Positions 1-5,883 of a stretch of DNA of 7,948 nt are shown one piece after another. The stretch is from contig DIUL01000016.1 of the NCBI GenBank assembly GCA_002422345.1, positions 1 to 7,948 on the forward strand, read 5' to 3'. Under the pieces are notes generated by a model. It ran no database searches, had not been told where the DNA came from, and saw only the letters and a list, made by a program, of their open reading frames with translations. The stretch comes from Acetobacteraceae bacterium UBA6159. GTDB lineage: Bacteria > Pseudomonadota > Alphaproteobacteria > Acetobacterales > Acetobacteraceae. Numbering within the stretch: the first letter of the stretch is position 1; each line of letters opens with the position of its first letter. A program made the translations under genes and the position numbers.

Positions 1-36
1 CGCCGTCAACCGGACAGTAGTGAGCGTTGAACAGCC

Positions 37-669
37 TTGACATTTAGTGATAGCCTCGAAAAAATAGTGCTGGATTGGTATGAAATGGAAGTAGATTCCA
101 CGGTTCGGCAACTCCTTGTTGACCACCTTATTTGTCAGGCCGCAAGGTCAAAGTCATACGAACGATATGCTATAGATGCATACGAACGCGAGGCGGCCGG
201 AACACGTGCTCGTGAGCGTATGTTAGCTACCTCCACAGGATCAGATTTGTTTGGACGCTTCAAGAAAATAGAATACGATATGGGTGGTCTACTTCAAGGA
301 GTGACTTTTGTGCAAAATACAACGAACAATATGAATTTTGGTGATGGCGCCCAGATCGGAGCGGTAGCGGTGAGTGGCGATGCAACCAATGCTGGCTCTT
401 TATCCTACACTTCTGAGGTGGCAGAGATGCTTCGTTCTCAATTGATGAAGGCCGAGGATTGTATCAGCAACCTGCCTCTATCTGACGAACAGAAGGGAGC
501 GGCGGCCAGCGCAATCACCGCTGCCCGAAATTCACCGAGTAGAAGTTCAATCGAACGCGTGCTGGATAGACTGCAGAAAATTATCGGGTCAGTAGGAACG
601 ATTGCGTCCACCGTAGAGCCGCTGAGCAAAATTGTGCAGTCCCTGAAGACTCTGGGAGGGTTTAGCTAA
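37..669 (+). CDS. Unrecognised protein, low-GC, with helical C-terminal half
   Basis: I do not recognise a named family. The 210-residue protein has three visible parts. Residues 1-85 are predicted mostly helical and charged. Residues 90-123 form an Asn/Gly/Thr-rich stretch (TTNNMNFGDGAQIG, then VSGDATNAG). The last part, about 128-210, is helical and reads LPLSDEQK, then a Ser/Pro turn, then a Leu/Ile-rich amphipathic end. From memory this layout (helical head, N/G-rich 'NFGDGAQIG' linker, 'LPL..E.K' helical tail) resembles AbiTii-like and effector-associated proteins of bacterial defence loci; that is inference only. Sampled lines are low in GC (25/60 at 61-120, 23/60 at 241-300) against about 80% in truA, suggesting transfer. 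The start is uncertain. TTG 37 is the first possible start after an in-frame TGA at 28-30; GTG 67 and ATG 85 are alternatives, and none has a clear ribosome binding site. The gene converges on the oxidoreductase gene with a 12-base gap. Confidence 0.6.
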   Translation: MTFSDSLEKIVLDWYEMEVDSTVRQLLVDHLICQAARSKSYERYAIDAYEREAAGTRARERMLATSTGSDLFGRFKKIEYDMGGLLQGVTFVQNTTNNMNFGDGAQIGAVAVSGDATNAGSLSYTSEVAEMLRSQLMKAEDCISNLPLSDEQKGAAASAITAARNSPSRSSIERVLDRLQKIIGSVGTIASTVEPLSKIVQSLKTLGGFS

Positions 670-681
670 GCCAATCGTTCC

Positions 682-1608
682 TTAATGGCCAGCCAGCCCC
701 ACGATCTCCGCCAGCGCGTCGATCTGCTCCTCGTGCCGTGACACCGGGTTGAGCATGAGGTGATTGGCGCCCATGCCGATCATCGCCTCCAACTTCTCCC
801 GCACCTGCTCGGGCGTGCCGTGGATGCCGCTCGCGTCGGTGCCGGCTGGGTTGTGGTAGACCTCGGTGAACCAGCGGTTCAGTTCCCGGCGCGCGACTTC
901 GGGGTTGTCATCGACCGCCATGAAGATCCGCTTGGAGATCGGGAAGGTTTCCGGATCGCGGCCGGCCTTGGCCAGCGCCTCCTTCAGGATCGGGACGGAG
1001 GCGGCGAAGTCCGCGATGCTCGATCCGCCCGACCCCATCCATCCGTCGGCGAGTTCCGCGGTCCGGCGCACCGCGTTGGGGTGGCCGACGCCCATCCACA
1101 ACGGCAGATGCGGCTTCTGCACGGGCTTGGGCAGCATGGTCGCGTTGTCGAGGTGGTAGAACCTGCCGTTGAAACTGGTTTTTTCCTGCGTCCAGAGCGA
1201 CTTGATGACCGCGACTTCCTCCCGGAAGCGGGTGACGCGGCCGGCCTCGGGGACTTCGAATTCCCGGTAGTGATGCTCCCGCCCCAGGCCCACGCCCAGG
1301 ATGGCGCGCCCGTTGCTGACGTGATCGAGCGTCGCCCATTGATGCGCGACCATGGCCGGATGATGCACGGCCAGCACGACGACCGAGGCGCCGAGGCGGA
1401 TGCGGCTGGTCACCGCGGCGGCATAGGTCAGGATCACGATCGGATCGAAGCAGGTGACGTGATCGAGCGTATTCTCCGTCACCCAGAGGTCCTGGAACCC
1501 CAGGGCCTCGGCCCGCTGGGCGACCGTATGGACGGTTGTCATGGCGATCGGATCGGGCGAACGATGCGGCAGCGAAATGCCGAACGGGATGCGGTCCTTC
1601 AGCGCCAT
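682..1608 (-). CDS. LLM-class flavin-dependent oxidoreductase (luciferase-like)
   Basis: A 308-residue luciferase-like monooxygenase-fold protein. These are TIM-barrel enzymes that use reduced FMN or F420; the substrate cannot be read from sequence. Family features seen: an N-terminal strand IPFGISLPHRS, then ALGFQDLWVTEN, SRIRLGASVVVL, HHPAMVAHQWATLDHVSNGR followed by AILGVGLG, and PLWMGVGHPNAVRRTAELADGW. These match the Rv2161c-type F420/FMN subgroup as I remember it; the cofactor is unproven. The ATG at 1608 (MALKDRIPF) is chosen because AAGGA lies 8 bases upstream. An in-frame ATG at 1656 would add 16 residues (MAGLAPATHP...) encoded by a GC palindrome, which looks non-coding. The gene lies 60 bases downstream of the VOC gene on the same strand, so the two may be co-transcribed. 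Its end faces the low-GC gene. Confidence 0.88.
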   Translation of the reverse strand: MALKDRIPFGISLPHRSPDPIAMTTVHTVAQRAEALGFQDLWVTENTLDHVTCFDPIVILTYAAAVTSRIRLGASVVVLAVHHPAMVAHQWATLDHVSNGRAILGVGLGREHHYREFEVPEAGRVTRFREEVAVIKSLWTQEKTSFNGRFYHLDNATMLPKPVQKPHLPLWMGVGHPNAVRRTAELADGWMGSGGSSIADFAASVPILKEALAKAGRDPETFPISKRIFMAVDDNPEVARRELNRWFTEVYHNPAGTDASGIHGTPEQVREKLEAMIGMGANHLMLNPVSRHEEQIDALAEIVGLAGH

Positions 1609-1635
1609 GGCGGCGGTCCTTGCGATGGGGTGGGT

Positions 1636-1654
1636 GGCGGGCGCGAGGCCCGCC
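1636..1654. repeat. REP-like GC hairpin between VOC and oxidoreductase genes
   Basis: GGCGGGC (1636-1642) and GCCCGCC (1648-1654) form a perfect 7-bp stem around GCGAG. No T-run follows on the minus strand (ACCCACCCC does), so it is not a classic intrinsic terminator. Read on the minus strand it encodes MAGLAPATHP, similar to peptides I recall from spurious ORFs over alphaproteobacterial intergenic palindromes. It may be a degenerate REP-type element, or an mRNA stabiliser or attenuator between two co-transcribed genes. Confidence 0.5.
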
Positions 1655-1668
1655 AAGATGGGGGTGAA

Positions 1669-2019
1669 TTACTTCTCGATGATCTCCATCTGCGCGCCGT
1701 CCGGGCATTCGAGGAAGCAGACGCGCTTGCCGGAGCTGCCTTTCAGCTCCTCCAGGATCTTCACGCCGTTCTTGCGCAGGCCCGCGAGCGCGCCGTCGTA
1801 ATCGTCAGTGTTCACCGCGATATGTTCGATACCGTAATGCTGCTCATGGTTCTGCGTGGCGACCTTGTCGGTGACGTTCAGTTGCAGCCCGTGCAGGTCG
1901 AGCTGGTGGCCCCCCGCCATGGTGCCTTTGATCGTGGCACCGAAGTTATCCATGTAGAACTTGATCGTCTTGTCCGGATCGGTGGTCTTGAGGTGAACGT
2001 GGTTCAGAGAGAAGGCCAT
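1669..2019 (-). CDS. VOC superfamily (glyoxalase/dioxygenase fold) protein
   Basis: A 116-residue single-module vicinal-oxygen-chelate protein, of the fold shared by glyoxalase I, fosfomycin/bleomycin resistance proteins and extradiol dioxygenases. It shows the usual beta-alpha-beta-beta-beta repeats: LNHVHLKTTDPDKTIKFYMD at the N-terminus, HQLDLHGLQLNV, then YGIEHIAVNTDDYDGALAGL and the ending FLECPDGAQMEIIE. His7 (NHVHL), the His of IEHIAV and the Glu of MEII sit where metal ligands occur in this superfamily, so a metal-dependent enzyme is plausible. The reaction cannot be named. The start at 2019 (MAFSLNHV) is preferred over the in-frame start at 2085 because AAAGGGAAA lies just upstream and the extra 22 residues (Ser/Pro/Arg-rich) are outside the fold. 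The oxidoreductase gene follows, suggesting a shared transcript and perhaps a shared small-molecule pathway (inference). Confidence 0.88.
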   Translation of the reverse strand: MAFSLNHVHLKTTDPDKTIKFYMDNFGATIKGTMAGGHQLDLHGLQLNVTDKVATQNHEQHYGIEHIAVNTDDYDGALAGLRKNGVKILEELKGSSGKRVCFLECPDGAQMEIIEK

Positions 2020-2095
2020 GGTCGTTTCCCTTTGTGTGCGCGTGGCGAACCGGGGAACCCTGCGCGAGGGGGGCGGGGAGTTCAAGCCCGGGCTG

Positions 2096-2665
2096 TCACC
2101 ACGCGCTTCGTCCGGTCGGCGTGCGGCCGGGCCGGTCGGTCACCGTGTCGGCGCTGGGGCGTCCTTGCCCGTTGATGGCCTGCCACAGAGCGCTGGCCGA
2201 CGGGATGCGGCCGCGCTGCTCCAGGCCGAGCAGAAAGGCACGGGTTGAGAGGATGTGGACATTGTCGGGCATGACGAAGCGGCGCTTCATGATGTCGCTG
2301 TCCTCGTAAAGCAACAGCACGGGATCGTCGGGGGAGGCCAGTACCTCATCCATGCGTGCCAGGAACTCCGCGATCGCGGCTTCACCCTGTCCTTTCTGTC
2401 GCCCGGTTTCGCCTTCCGAGCGCCGCCGTGCCGCAGCCTGTCCGACGGCGGTCGAAAAGACCGTCACGGTGTCAGGGTGTTCGTGAATGAAACGCCGGAT
2501 CCGCCGAGCGTCGGGGAGGTCATCGCGGGCCGTGACCTCATGCGCGACCTGGTCCACCAGATAGATCGGCAGGTTGATCTCCAGCAGAAGCTCCAGCCGA
2601 TCGATGGTCGCCAGGCTGATCAGAGGGCCGGAGTCGGGAACCAGCAGGACAACCCGGCGCGTCAC
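2096..2665 (-). CDS. PIN-domain (DUF3368-like) toxin, probable RNase
   Basis: A 189-residue protein with a PIN-type nuclease layout. Visible acidic residues: Asp11 in VPDSGPLISLATIDRLELL, Glu43 in QVAHEVT, Glu95 in GQGEAAIAEF, and Asp122/Asp124 in YEDSDIMKRRF. These fit the metal-binding carboxylates of PIN domains, which cleave RNA as toxins of type II toxin-antitoxin systems. The DSGPLI.L opening and the GE..AI.. motif point to the DUF3368 branch. The start is GTG at 2665, sharing GTGA with the antitoxin stop (4-base overlap); no separate ribosome binding site is seen, so translation is probably coupled. Residues after about 165 form a polar Arg/Thr/Pro tail that may be unstructured. The target RNA cannot be inferred. 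Being intact, with all acidic positions present, suggests it is still functional. Confidence 0.8.
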   Translation of the reverse strand: MTRRVVLLVPDSGPLISLATIDRLELLLEINLPIYLVDQVAHEVTARDDLPDARRIRRFIHEHPDTVTVFSTAVGQAAARRRSEGETGRQKGQGEAAIAEFLARMDEVLASPDDPVLLLYEDSDIMKRRFVMPDNVHILSTRAFLLGLEQRGRIPSASALWQAINGQGRPSADTVTDRPGRTPTGRSAW

Positions 2666-2907
2666 GCGTTGGCGTCGAGCAACCGGTTCATCTCGCGGGC
2701 CATACGGTCCAGTTCATCATCCGGCAAGGAGGGCAACGTCAGACCGCGTGCCGCGACGGCTGCGATCAGGGTCGCATAGTCCACATCCCCCAACGCCGCC
2801 ATCGCGCGGGTTCGGTCGATTTCACCGTCGCAGAAGCGCCGCACCGGATCAGGCTCAGCCGGGGTCGCGTTTGGTCGCGTCGGACGGGGGCGTTGCAGGA
2901 CGGACAT
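2662..2907 (-). CDS. UPF0175-like antitoxin
   Basis: An 81-residue protein just upstream of the PIN toxin and overlapping it by 4 bases, the order usual for type II antitoxin-toxin operons. After a Pro/Arg-rich N-terminus, residues from about 25 read RRFCDGEIDRTRAMAALGDV, then DYATLIAAVAARGLTLPSLP. This parallels the UPF0175 pattern in which a short helix with G-E/K-I-S is followed by a helix-turn-helix-like A..AG...F...L..RG. UPF0175 proteins are known partners of DUF3368 PIN proteins. The C-terminal DDELDRMAREMNRLLD helix could bind and block the toxin (inference). The start at ATG 2907 has AGGAG about 10 bases upstream; an in-frame start at 2964 would run back almost to the truA stop and lacks support. 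It probably autoregulates through its N-terminal part, as is common for antitoxins. No convincing promoter was found in the 61 bases after truA, so it may depend partly on read-through from truA. Confidence 0.7.
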   Translation of the reverse strand: MSVLQRPRPTRPNATPAEPDPVRRFCDGEIDRTRAMAALGDVDYATLIAAVAARGLTLPSLPDDELDRMAREMNRLLDANA

Positions 2908-2968
2908 GACACTCTGGCTCCTGCCCGTGAGAGTGGCGATTGATCCCCGCGAACTCAAGCACAACCCG

Positions 2969-3730
2969 TCACCCCCCGAACGGATCGACCGGATACCCCA
3001 CTTCCATCAGGCACAACCCCTCGGGCGGAGCGGTCGGGCCGGCGGCACTCCGGTTCCGGGCGGCCAAAGCCTGCGCGACCCGTTGCACCGGCCAGCTTCC
3101 GTCGCCGACCATCCGCAGCGTGCCGGCCATGTTCCGCACCTGGTGGTGCAGGAAGCTGCGCGCCTCCGCCTCGATCTCCACGATATCCCCGTCGCGGCGG
3201 ACATCCAGCCGGTCCAGGGTCCGCATCGGTGACTTCGCCTGACAGGCGGCGGCGCGGAACGACGTGAAGTCGTGGTGGCCCAGCAGCAGGCCGGCGGCCT
3301 CGGCCATCGCGCCCACATCCAGCATCATCGGCACATGCCACACCACCCCCATCCCCAAAGCCGGTCGCGCTCGGCGGTTCAGGATGCGGTAGCGGTAGGA
3401 GCGTCGGATGGCCGAGAACCGGGCGTTCCAGCCCTCCGGTGCGGCGGCGGCCTGGATGACCACGACCGGGTGCGGCTTCATGTGGAAGTTCAGCGCCTCC
3501 CGCACCCGGGTCGCGTCGAAGCCATCGGGCAGGGTGATCTGTGCCACCTGGCCGGCCGCGTGCACGCCCGCGTCGGTGCGGCCGGCGACGATGCTGGCGA
3601 CCGGAGCGTTGCCGTTCAGGCGGGCGGCGGCGGCCTCCAGCACGGACTGGACCGACAGAAGCTCACCCTGGCGCTGCCAGCCGACGAAGGGGGCGCCGTG
3701 ATATTCCAGCTTCAGCGCCCAGAGGGTCAT
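2969..3730 (-). CDS. truA: tRNA pseudouridine(38-40) synthase TruA
   Basis: A 253-residue protein of normal TruA length. TruA isomerises uridines 38, 39 and 40 in the anticodon arm of many tRNAs. Visible signatures: the start LKLEYHGAPFVGWQRQ, the catalytic motif AGRTDAGVHAAGQVA with the nucleophile Asp53, FNARFSAIRRSY-like WNARFSAIRRSYRYRIL, then HHDFTSFRA, HHQVRNMAGTLRMVGDG and the closing AAGPTAPPEGLCLMEVGYP. Nothing essential is missing. It is the last of three tightly packed genes: its ATG is only 2 bases after the fmt stop, so co-transcription and probably translational coupling are likely. The toxin-antitoxin operon starts 61 bases downstream on the same strand. Confidence 0.97.
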   Translation of the reverse strand: MTLWALKLEYHGAPFVGWQRQGELLSVQSVLEAAAARLNGNAPVASIVAGRTDAGVHAAGQVAQITLPDGFDATRVREALNFHMKPHPVVVIQAAAAPEGWNARFSAIRRSYRYRILNRRARPALGMGVVWHVPMMLDVGAMAEAAGLLLGHHDFTSFRAAACQAKSPMRTLDRLDVRRDGDIVEIEAEARSFLHHQVRNMAGTLRMVGDGSWPVQRVAQALAARNRSAAGPTAPPEGLCLMEVGYPVDPFGG

Positions 3731-3732
3731 CC

Positions 3733-4641
3733 CTATCCGCCGAGGACCGTGCCGGCGGGCACCGGGTGGCCGCGCAGATAGGCGTCCGCGTCCATACCCG
3801 CGCGTCCGGCCGCCTGTACGCGAGTCAGGCGCACCGCGCCGGCGCCGCAGGCGATGGTCAGGCGGGCATCCAGCACGGTGCCGGGCGCGCCGCTGCCCTC
3901 GGCCGGTTGGGCCGCCAGCACCTTGAGCACGGCGCCGCCCAGCGTCGTGAAAGTGCCGGGCCAGGGGTCGAAGGCGCGGACCCGCCGCTCGATCGCCGCG
4001 ACATCCTGGGTCCAGTCGATGCGCGCGTCGTCGCGGCCGAGCTTGGGGGCGTAGGTGGCGCCGGTGGGCGGTTGGGGGGTGGGGGCGGGCATCGCGGCCA
4101 GGGTCTGGACGACCAGGCGGGCGCCCATCTCGGACAGGGTGTCGTGCAGCGTGGCGCCGGTGGTGGCGGGGGTGATGGGGGTCGCTTCCCGCAGCAGCAT
4201 CGGGCCGGTGTCGAGGCCGGCATCCAGCCGCATGATGGTCACGCCGCTTTCGGCATCGCCGGCGAGGATCGCGGCCTGGATCGGAGCGGCGCCGCGCCAG
4301 CGCGGCAGCAGGCTCGCATGGATGTTGATGCAGCCCAGCCGGGGCGCGTCCAGCATAGCCTGCGGCAGGATCAGCCCATAGGCGACCACCACGGCGGCAT
4401 CGAGGTCCAGGTCGGCGAAGGCGCCCAGCACGTCATCCCGGCCGCGCAGCCGCTCGGGCACCCGTACCTCCAGCCCCAGCGCGTCGGCGGCGACATGGAC
4501 GGGGCAGCGGCGGACGGATTGTCCGCGACCGGCGGGGCGGGGGGGCTGGCAGTAGACGGCCGCGATCTCATGCCCCGCGTCCCGCAGCGCGTGCAGCGCT
4601 GGGACCGAGAAATCCGGGCTGCCCATGAACGCGAGGCGCAT
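3733..4641 (-). CDS. fmt: Methionyl-tRNA formyltransferase
   Basis: A 302-residue protein close to the usual length. Fmt transfers a formyl group from 10-formyl-tetrahydrofolate to initiator Met-tRNA before translation begins. The N-terminal Rossmann-like domain starts MRLAFMGSPDFSVPAL. The catalytic triad is in the expected places: Asn106 and His108 in INIHASLLPRWRGAAPIQ and Asp144 in RLDAGLDTGPML, the same numbering as the E. coli enzyme. The C-terminal tRNA-binding domain follows from about residue 205 (AKLGRDDARIDW-like KLGRDDARIDW, then VRAFDPWPG). It starts 3 bases after the def stop and ends 2 bases before truA, so it sits inside one operon. Def removes the formyl group that Fmt adds, and the two are commonly adjacent. 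Confidence 0.97.
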   Translation of the reverse strand: MRLAFMGSPDFSVPALHALRDAGHEIAAVYCQPPRPAGRGQSVRRCPVHVAADALGLEVRVPERLRGRDDVLGAFADLDLDAAVVVAYGLILPQAMLDAPRLGCINIHASLLPRWRGAAPIQAAILAGDAESGVTIMRLDAGLDTGPMLLREATPITPATTGATLHDTLSEMGARLVVQTLAAMPAPTPQPPTGATYAPKLGRDDARIDWTQDVAAIERRVRAFDPWPGTFTTLGGAVLKVLAAQPAEGSGAPGTVLDARLTIACGAGAVRLTRVQAAGRAGMDADAYLRGHPVPAGTVLGG

Positions 4642-4644
4642 GGC

Positions 4645-5190
4645 CTAGCGTCCCTTGGTGCGCTGTTCCTTCGCGAGGCGGCGCATGATCATGTTCCGCT
4701 TCAAGGCCGAGATGTGATCGACGAACAGCACGCCATCCAGATGATCGATCTCATGCTGGACGCAGGCGGCGAGCAGCTCATCCGCCTCCAGCTCCCGCTT
4801 CGCGCCGGTTTCGTCGAAATAGCGGACCTTGACCCGGGCGGGGCGGGTCACGTCGGCGTACTGGTTCGGCAGCGACAGGCAGCCTTCCTCCCGCGTCGCG
4901 AGTTCGTCGCTCTCGGCCACGATTTCGGGGTTCACCATCGTGATCGGTTCCCGCTTGTCATCGCGGGCGAGGTCGATGACGACGACGCGCAGGCGCATGT
5001 CGACCTGCGGGGCGGCGAGGCCGATGCCCGGGGCCTTGTACATCGTGGCGAACATCCGCGGGATCAGATCGCGCACGATGTCGTTGTCCGGATTGGCCAC
5101 GGGACGGGCCTTGGCCTTCAGGGTGGGGTGGGGCGCGATCAGGATCGGCAGCAGGCCGACGGTCTCGCGCGTTGTTGTGTCGCTCGCCAT
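4645..5190 (-). CDS. def: Peptide deformylase
   Basis: A 181-residue metalloenzyme that removes the N-formyl group from nascent proteins. All three family motifs are intact: GIGLAAPQ (about residues 55-62), EGCLS (102-106, with the metal ligand Cys104) and QHEIDHLDG (His146, catalytic Glu147, His150). The C-terminal helix KRNMIMRRLAKEQR is also usual. The start is not settled by a good ribosome binding site. The ATG at 5190 (MASDTTTRE) gives the usual N-terminus before the conserved LLPILIAPHPTLKAKARPV. In-frame alternatives are ATG 5199, ATG 5220 and GTG 5241, which would only add an Arg-rich, poorly conserved-looking leader. It is the first gene of def-fmt-truA and is divergent from hsp20, so its promoter should lie between 5191 and about 5290. 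No clear -10/-35 pair was found for it. Confidence 0.96.
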   Translation of the reverse strand: MASDTTTRETVGLLPILIAPHPTLKAKARPVANPDNDIVRDLIPRMFATMYKAPGIGLAAPQVDMRLRVVVIDLARDDKREPITMVNPEIVAESDELATREEGCLSLPNQYADVTRPARVKVRYFDETGAKRELEADELLAACVQHEIDHLDGVLFVDHISALKRNMIMRRLAKEQRTKGR

Positions 5191-5258
5191 GACGCGCATG
5201 TAGCGGCGTGGCGGCGCCATATCAACGCCCAGCCGGCGCACGCCTGTTCAATCCGCCC

Positions 5259-5287
5259 CTTGCAACGACGCCCCTCCCTGCCAAGAT
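5259..5287 (+). promoter_or_regulatory. Possible heat-shock (RpoH-like) promoter of hsp20
   Basis: CTTGCA at 5259-5264, a 16-base spacer, then CCAAGAT at 5281-5287. This partly fits the alphaproteobacterial RpoH pattern (CTTG..., then C-rich CCTATNT; 5 of 7 in the -10). Transcription would then start near 5294, just before the first leader hairpin at 5296, and the leader would be about 50 bases. A sigma-70 reading (TTGCAA) is also possible. The match is partial. Confidence 0.35.
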
Positions 5288-5295
5288 GATCCAGA

Positions 5296-5345
5296 GCGGG
5301 ATGCCGGAATGGGTCCCGCATATACCTCGCTCGCAGGAGGGGGCC
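5296..5345 (+). promoter_or_regulatory. ROSE-like RNA thermometer in the hsp20 leader
   Basis: Two consecutive RNA hairpins are visible. Hairpin 1 pairs GCGGGA (5296-5301) with UCCCGC (5314-5319), six pairs plus a possible U-G. Hairpin 2 pairs CC-UC-(G)-CU (5325-5331) with AGGAGG (5335-5340) around a 3-base CGC loop. The pairs are C5325-G5340, C5326-G5339, U5327-A5338, C5328-G5337, C5330-G5336 and U5331-A5335, with G5329 bulged. The UCGCU at 5327-5331 fits the UYGCU signature of ROSE elements, in which a bulged G weakens the anti-Shine-Dalgarno helix so that it melts on heating. ROSE elements are known upstream of small heat-shock genes in alpha- and gammaproteobacteria. Thermometer function here is inferred. 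The element is short, with two hairpins where many ROSE leaders have three or four. Confidence 0.65.
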
Positions 5346-5810
5346 TTGAGCGCACGCATGTTTACCTCGCCGTTATTCCTTGGCTTTGACCACCTGGAAC
5401 AGATGCTCGAACGCGCATCCAAGACCGCTTCCGACGGTTATCCGCCCTATAATATCGAACAGATCAGCCAGACCGGTCTGCGGATCACGCTGGCGGTCGC
5501 CGGTTTCACCATGGATGACCTGCAGATCACGCAGGAAGACAACCAACTGGTGATCCGCGGCCGACAAACCGACGACTCGCAAGGACGCGTCTTCCTCCAT
5601 CGCGGCATCGCCGCCCGTCAGTTCCAGCGCGCCTTCGTGCTGGCCGAGGGGATCGAGGTGAAGGGGGCTTGGCTCGACAACGGTCTGCTGCATGTCGACC
5701 TCGTCCGCCCGCAGCCCGAGCCGCGGGTGAAGACCATCCCGATCGGCCGTCCCGTCGGCCAGGCGCCGGTGGTCGGCCGCCTGAAAGTGGTCGACGGCGA
5801 ACCTGGCTGA
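5346..5810 (+). CDS. Hsp20 family small heat-shock protein
   Basis: A 154-residue cytoplasmic ATP-independent chaperone that binds unfolding proteins. A short N-terminal arm (MSARMFTSPLFLGFDHLEQ) precedes the alpha-crystallin domain at about 32-126. That domain contains YPPYNIEQ, LRITLAVAGF, DNQLVIRG, the segment VFLHRGIAARQFQRAFVLA, and the late motif DNGLLHVDL (about 112-119). The C-terminal I-x-I motif, which docks into a neighbouring subunit during oligomer assembly, is IPI at about 131-133. The start is TTG 5346 because AGGAGG (5335-5340) lies 5 bases upstream. The next in-frame ATG at 5358 is 17 bases away, and the earlier in-frame ATGs at 5286 and 5301 would encode the leader hairpins. 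Probably regulated by temperature through its leader, and possibly by RpoH. The DUF1150 gene follows after 73 bases. Confidence 0.93.
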   Translation: MSARMFTSPLFLGFDHLEQMLERASKTASDGYPPYNIEQISQTGLRITLAVAGFTMDDLQITQEDNQLVIRGRQTDDSQGRVFLHRGIAARQFQRAFVLAEGIEVKGAWLDNGLLHVDLVRPQPEPRVKTIPIGRPVGQAPVVGRLKVVDGEPG

Positions 5811-5883
5811 ACCTTTTCCAACTTGAGCATTGCGGGCCCCGGCGCCCTGGTTGGGCCGGCGCCCCGAACCGGAGTCGATTGTC

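Noticed and set aside
1..36. Possible end of an upstream plus-strand gene (frame 1 reads RRQPDSSER then TGA at 28-30)
   Set aside because: Nine codons are too few to support a gene; the same frame then opens into the low-GC gene, so a stop-interrupted longer gene cannot be excluded but is not supported.
2020..2085. N-terminal extension of the VOC protein to 2085
   Set aside because: The extra 22 residues are Ser/Pro/Arg-rich and precede the start of the fold; a good ribosome binding site supports 2019.
760..2175. 471-codon open frame on the plus strand over the oxidoreductase and VOC genes
   Set aside because: Antisense shadow of two well-supported genes in GC-rich DNA; its translation is rich in Arg, Gly, Asp and His without any fold-like pattern.
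3541..5289. 582-codon open frame on the plus strand over truA, fmt and def
   Set aside because: Antisense to three unmistakable housekeeping genes; low-complexity Arg/Gly/Ala translation with no recognisable domain.
5839..5864. GC-rich repeated CCGGCGCCC units between hsp20 and the DUF1150 gene
   Set aside because: Two 9-base direct copies 17 bases apart; inverted pairing is limited to the self-palindromic GGCGCC, so no convincing terminator or attenuator.
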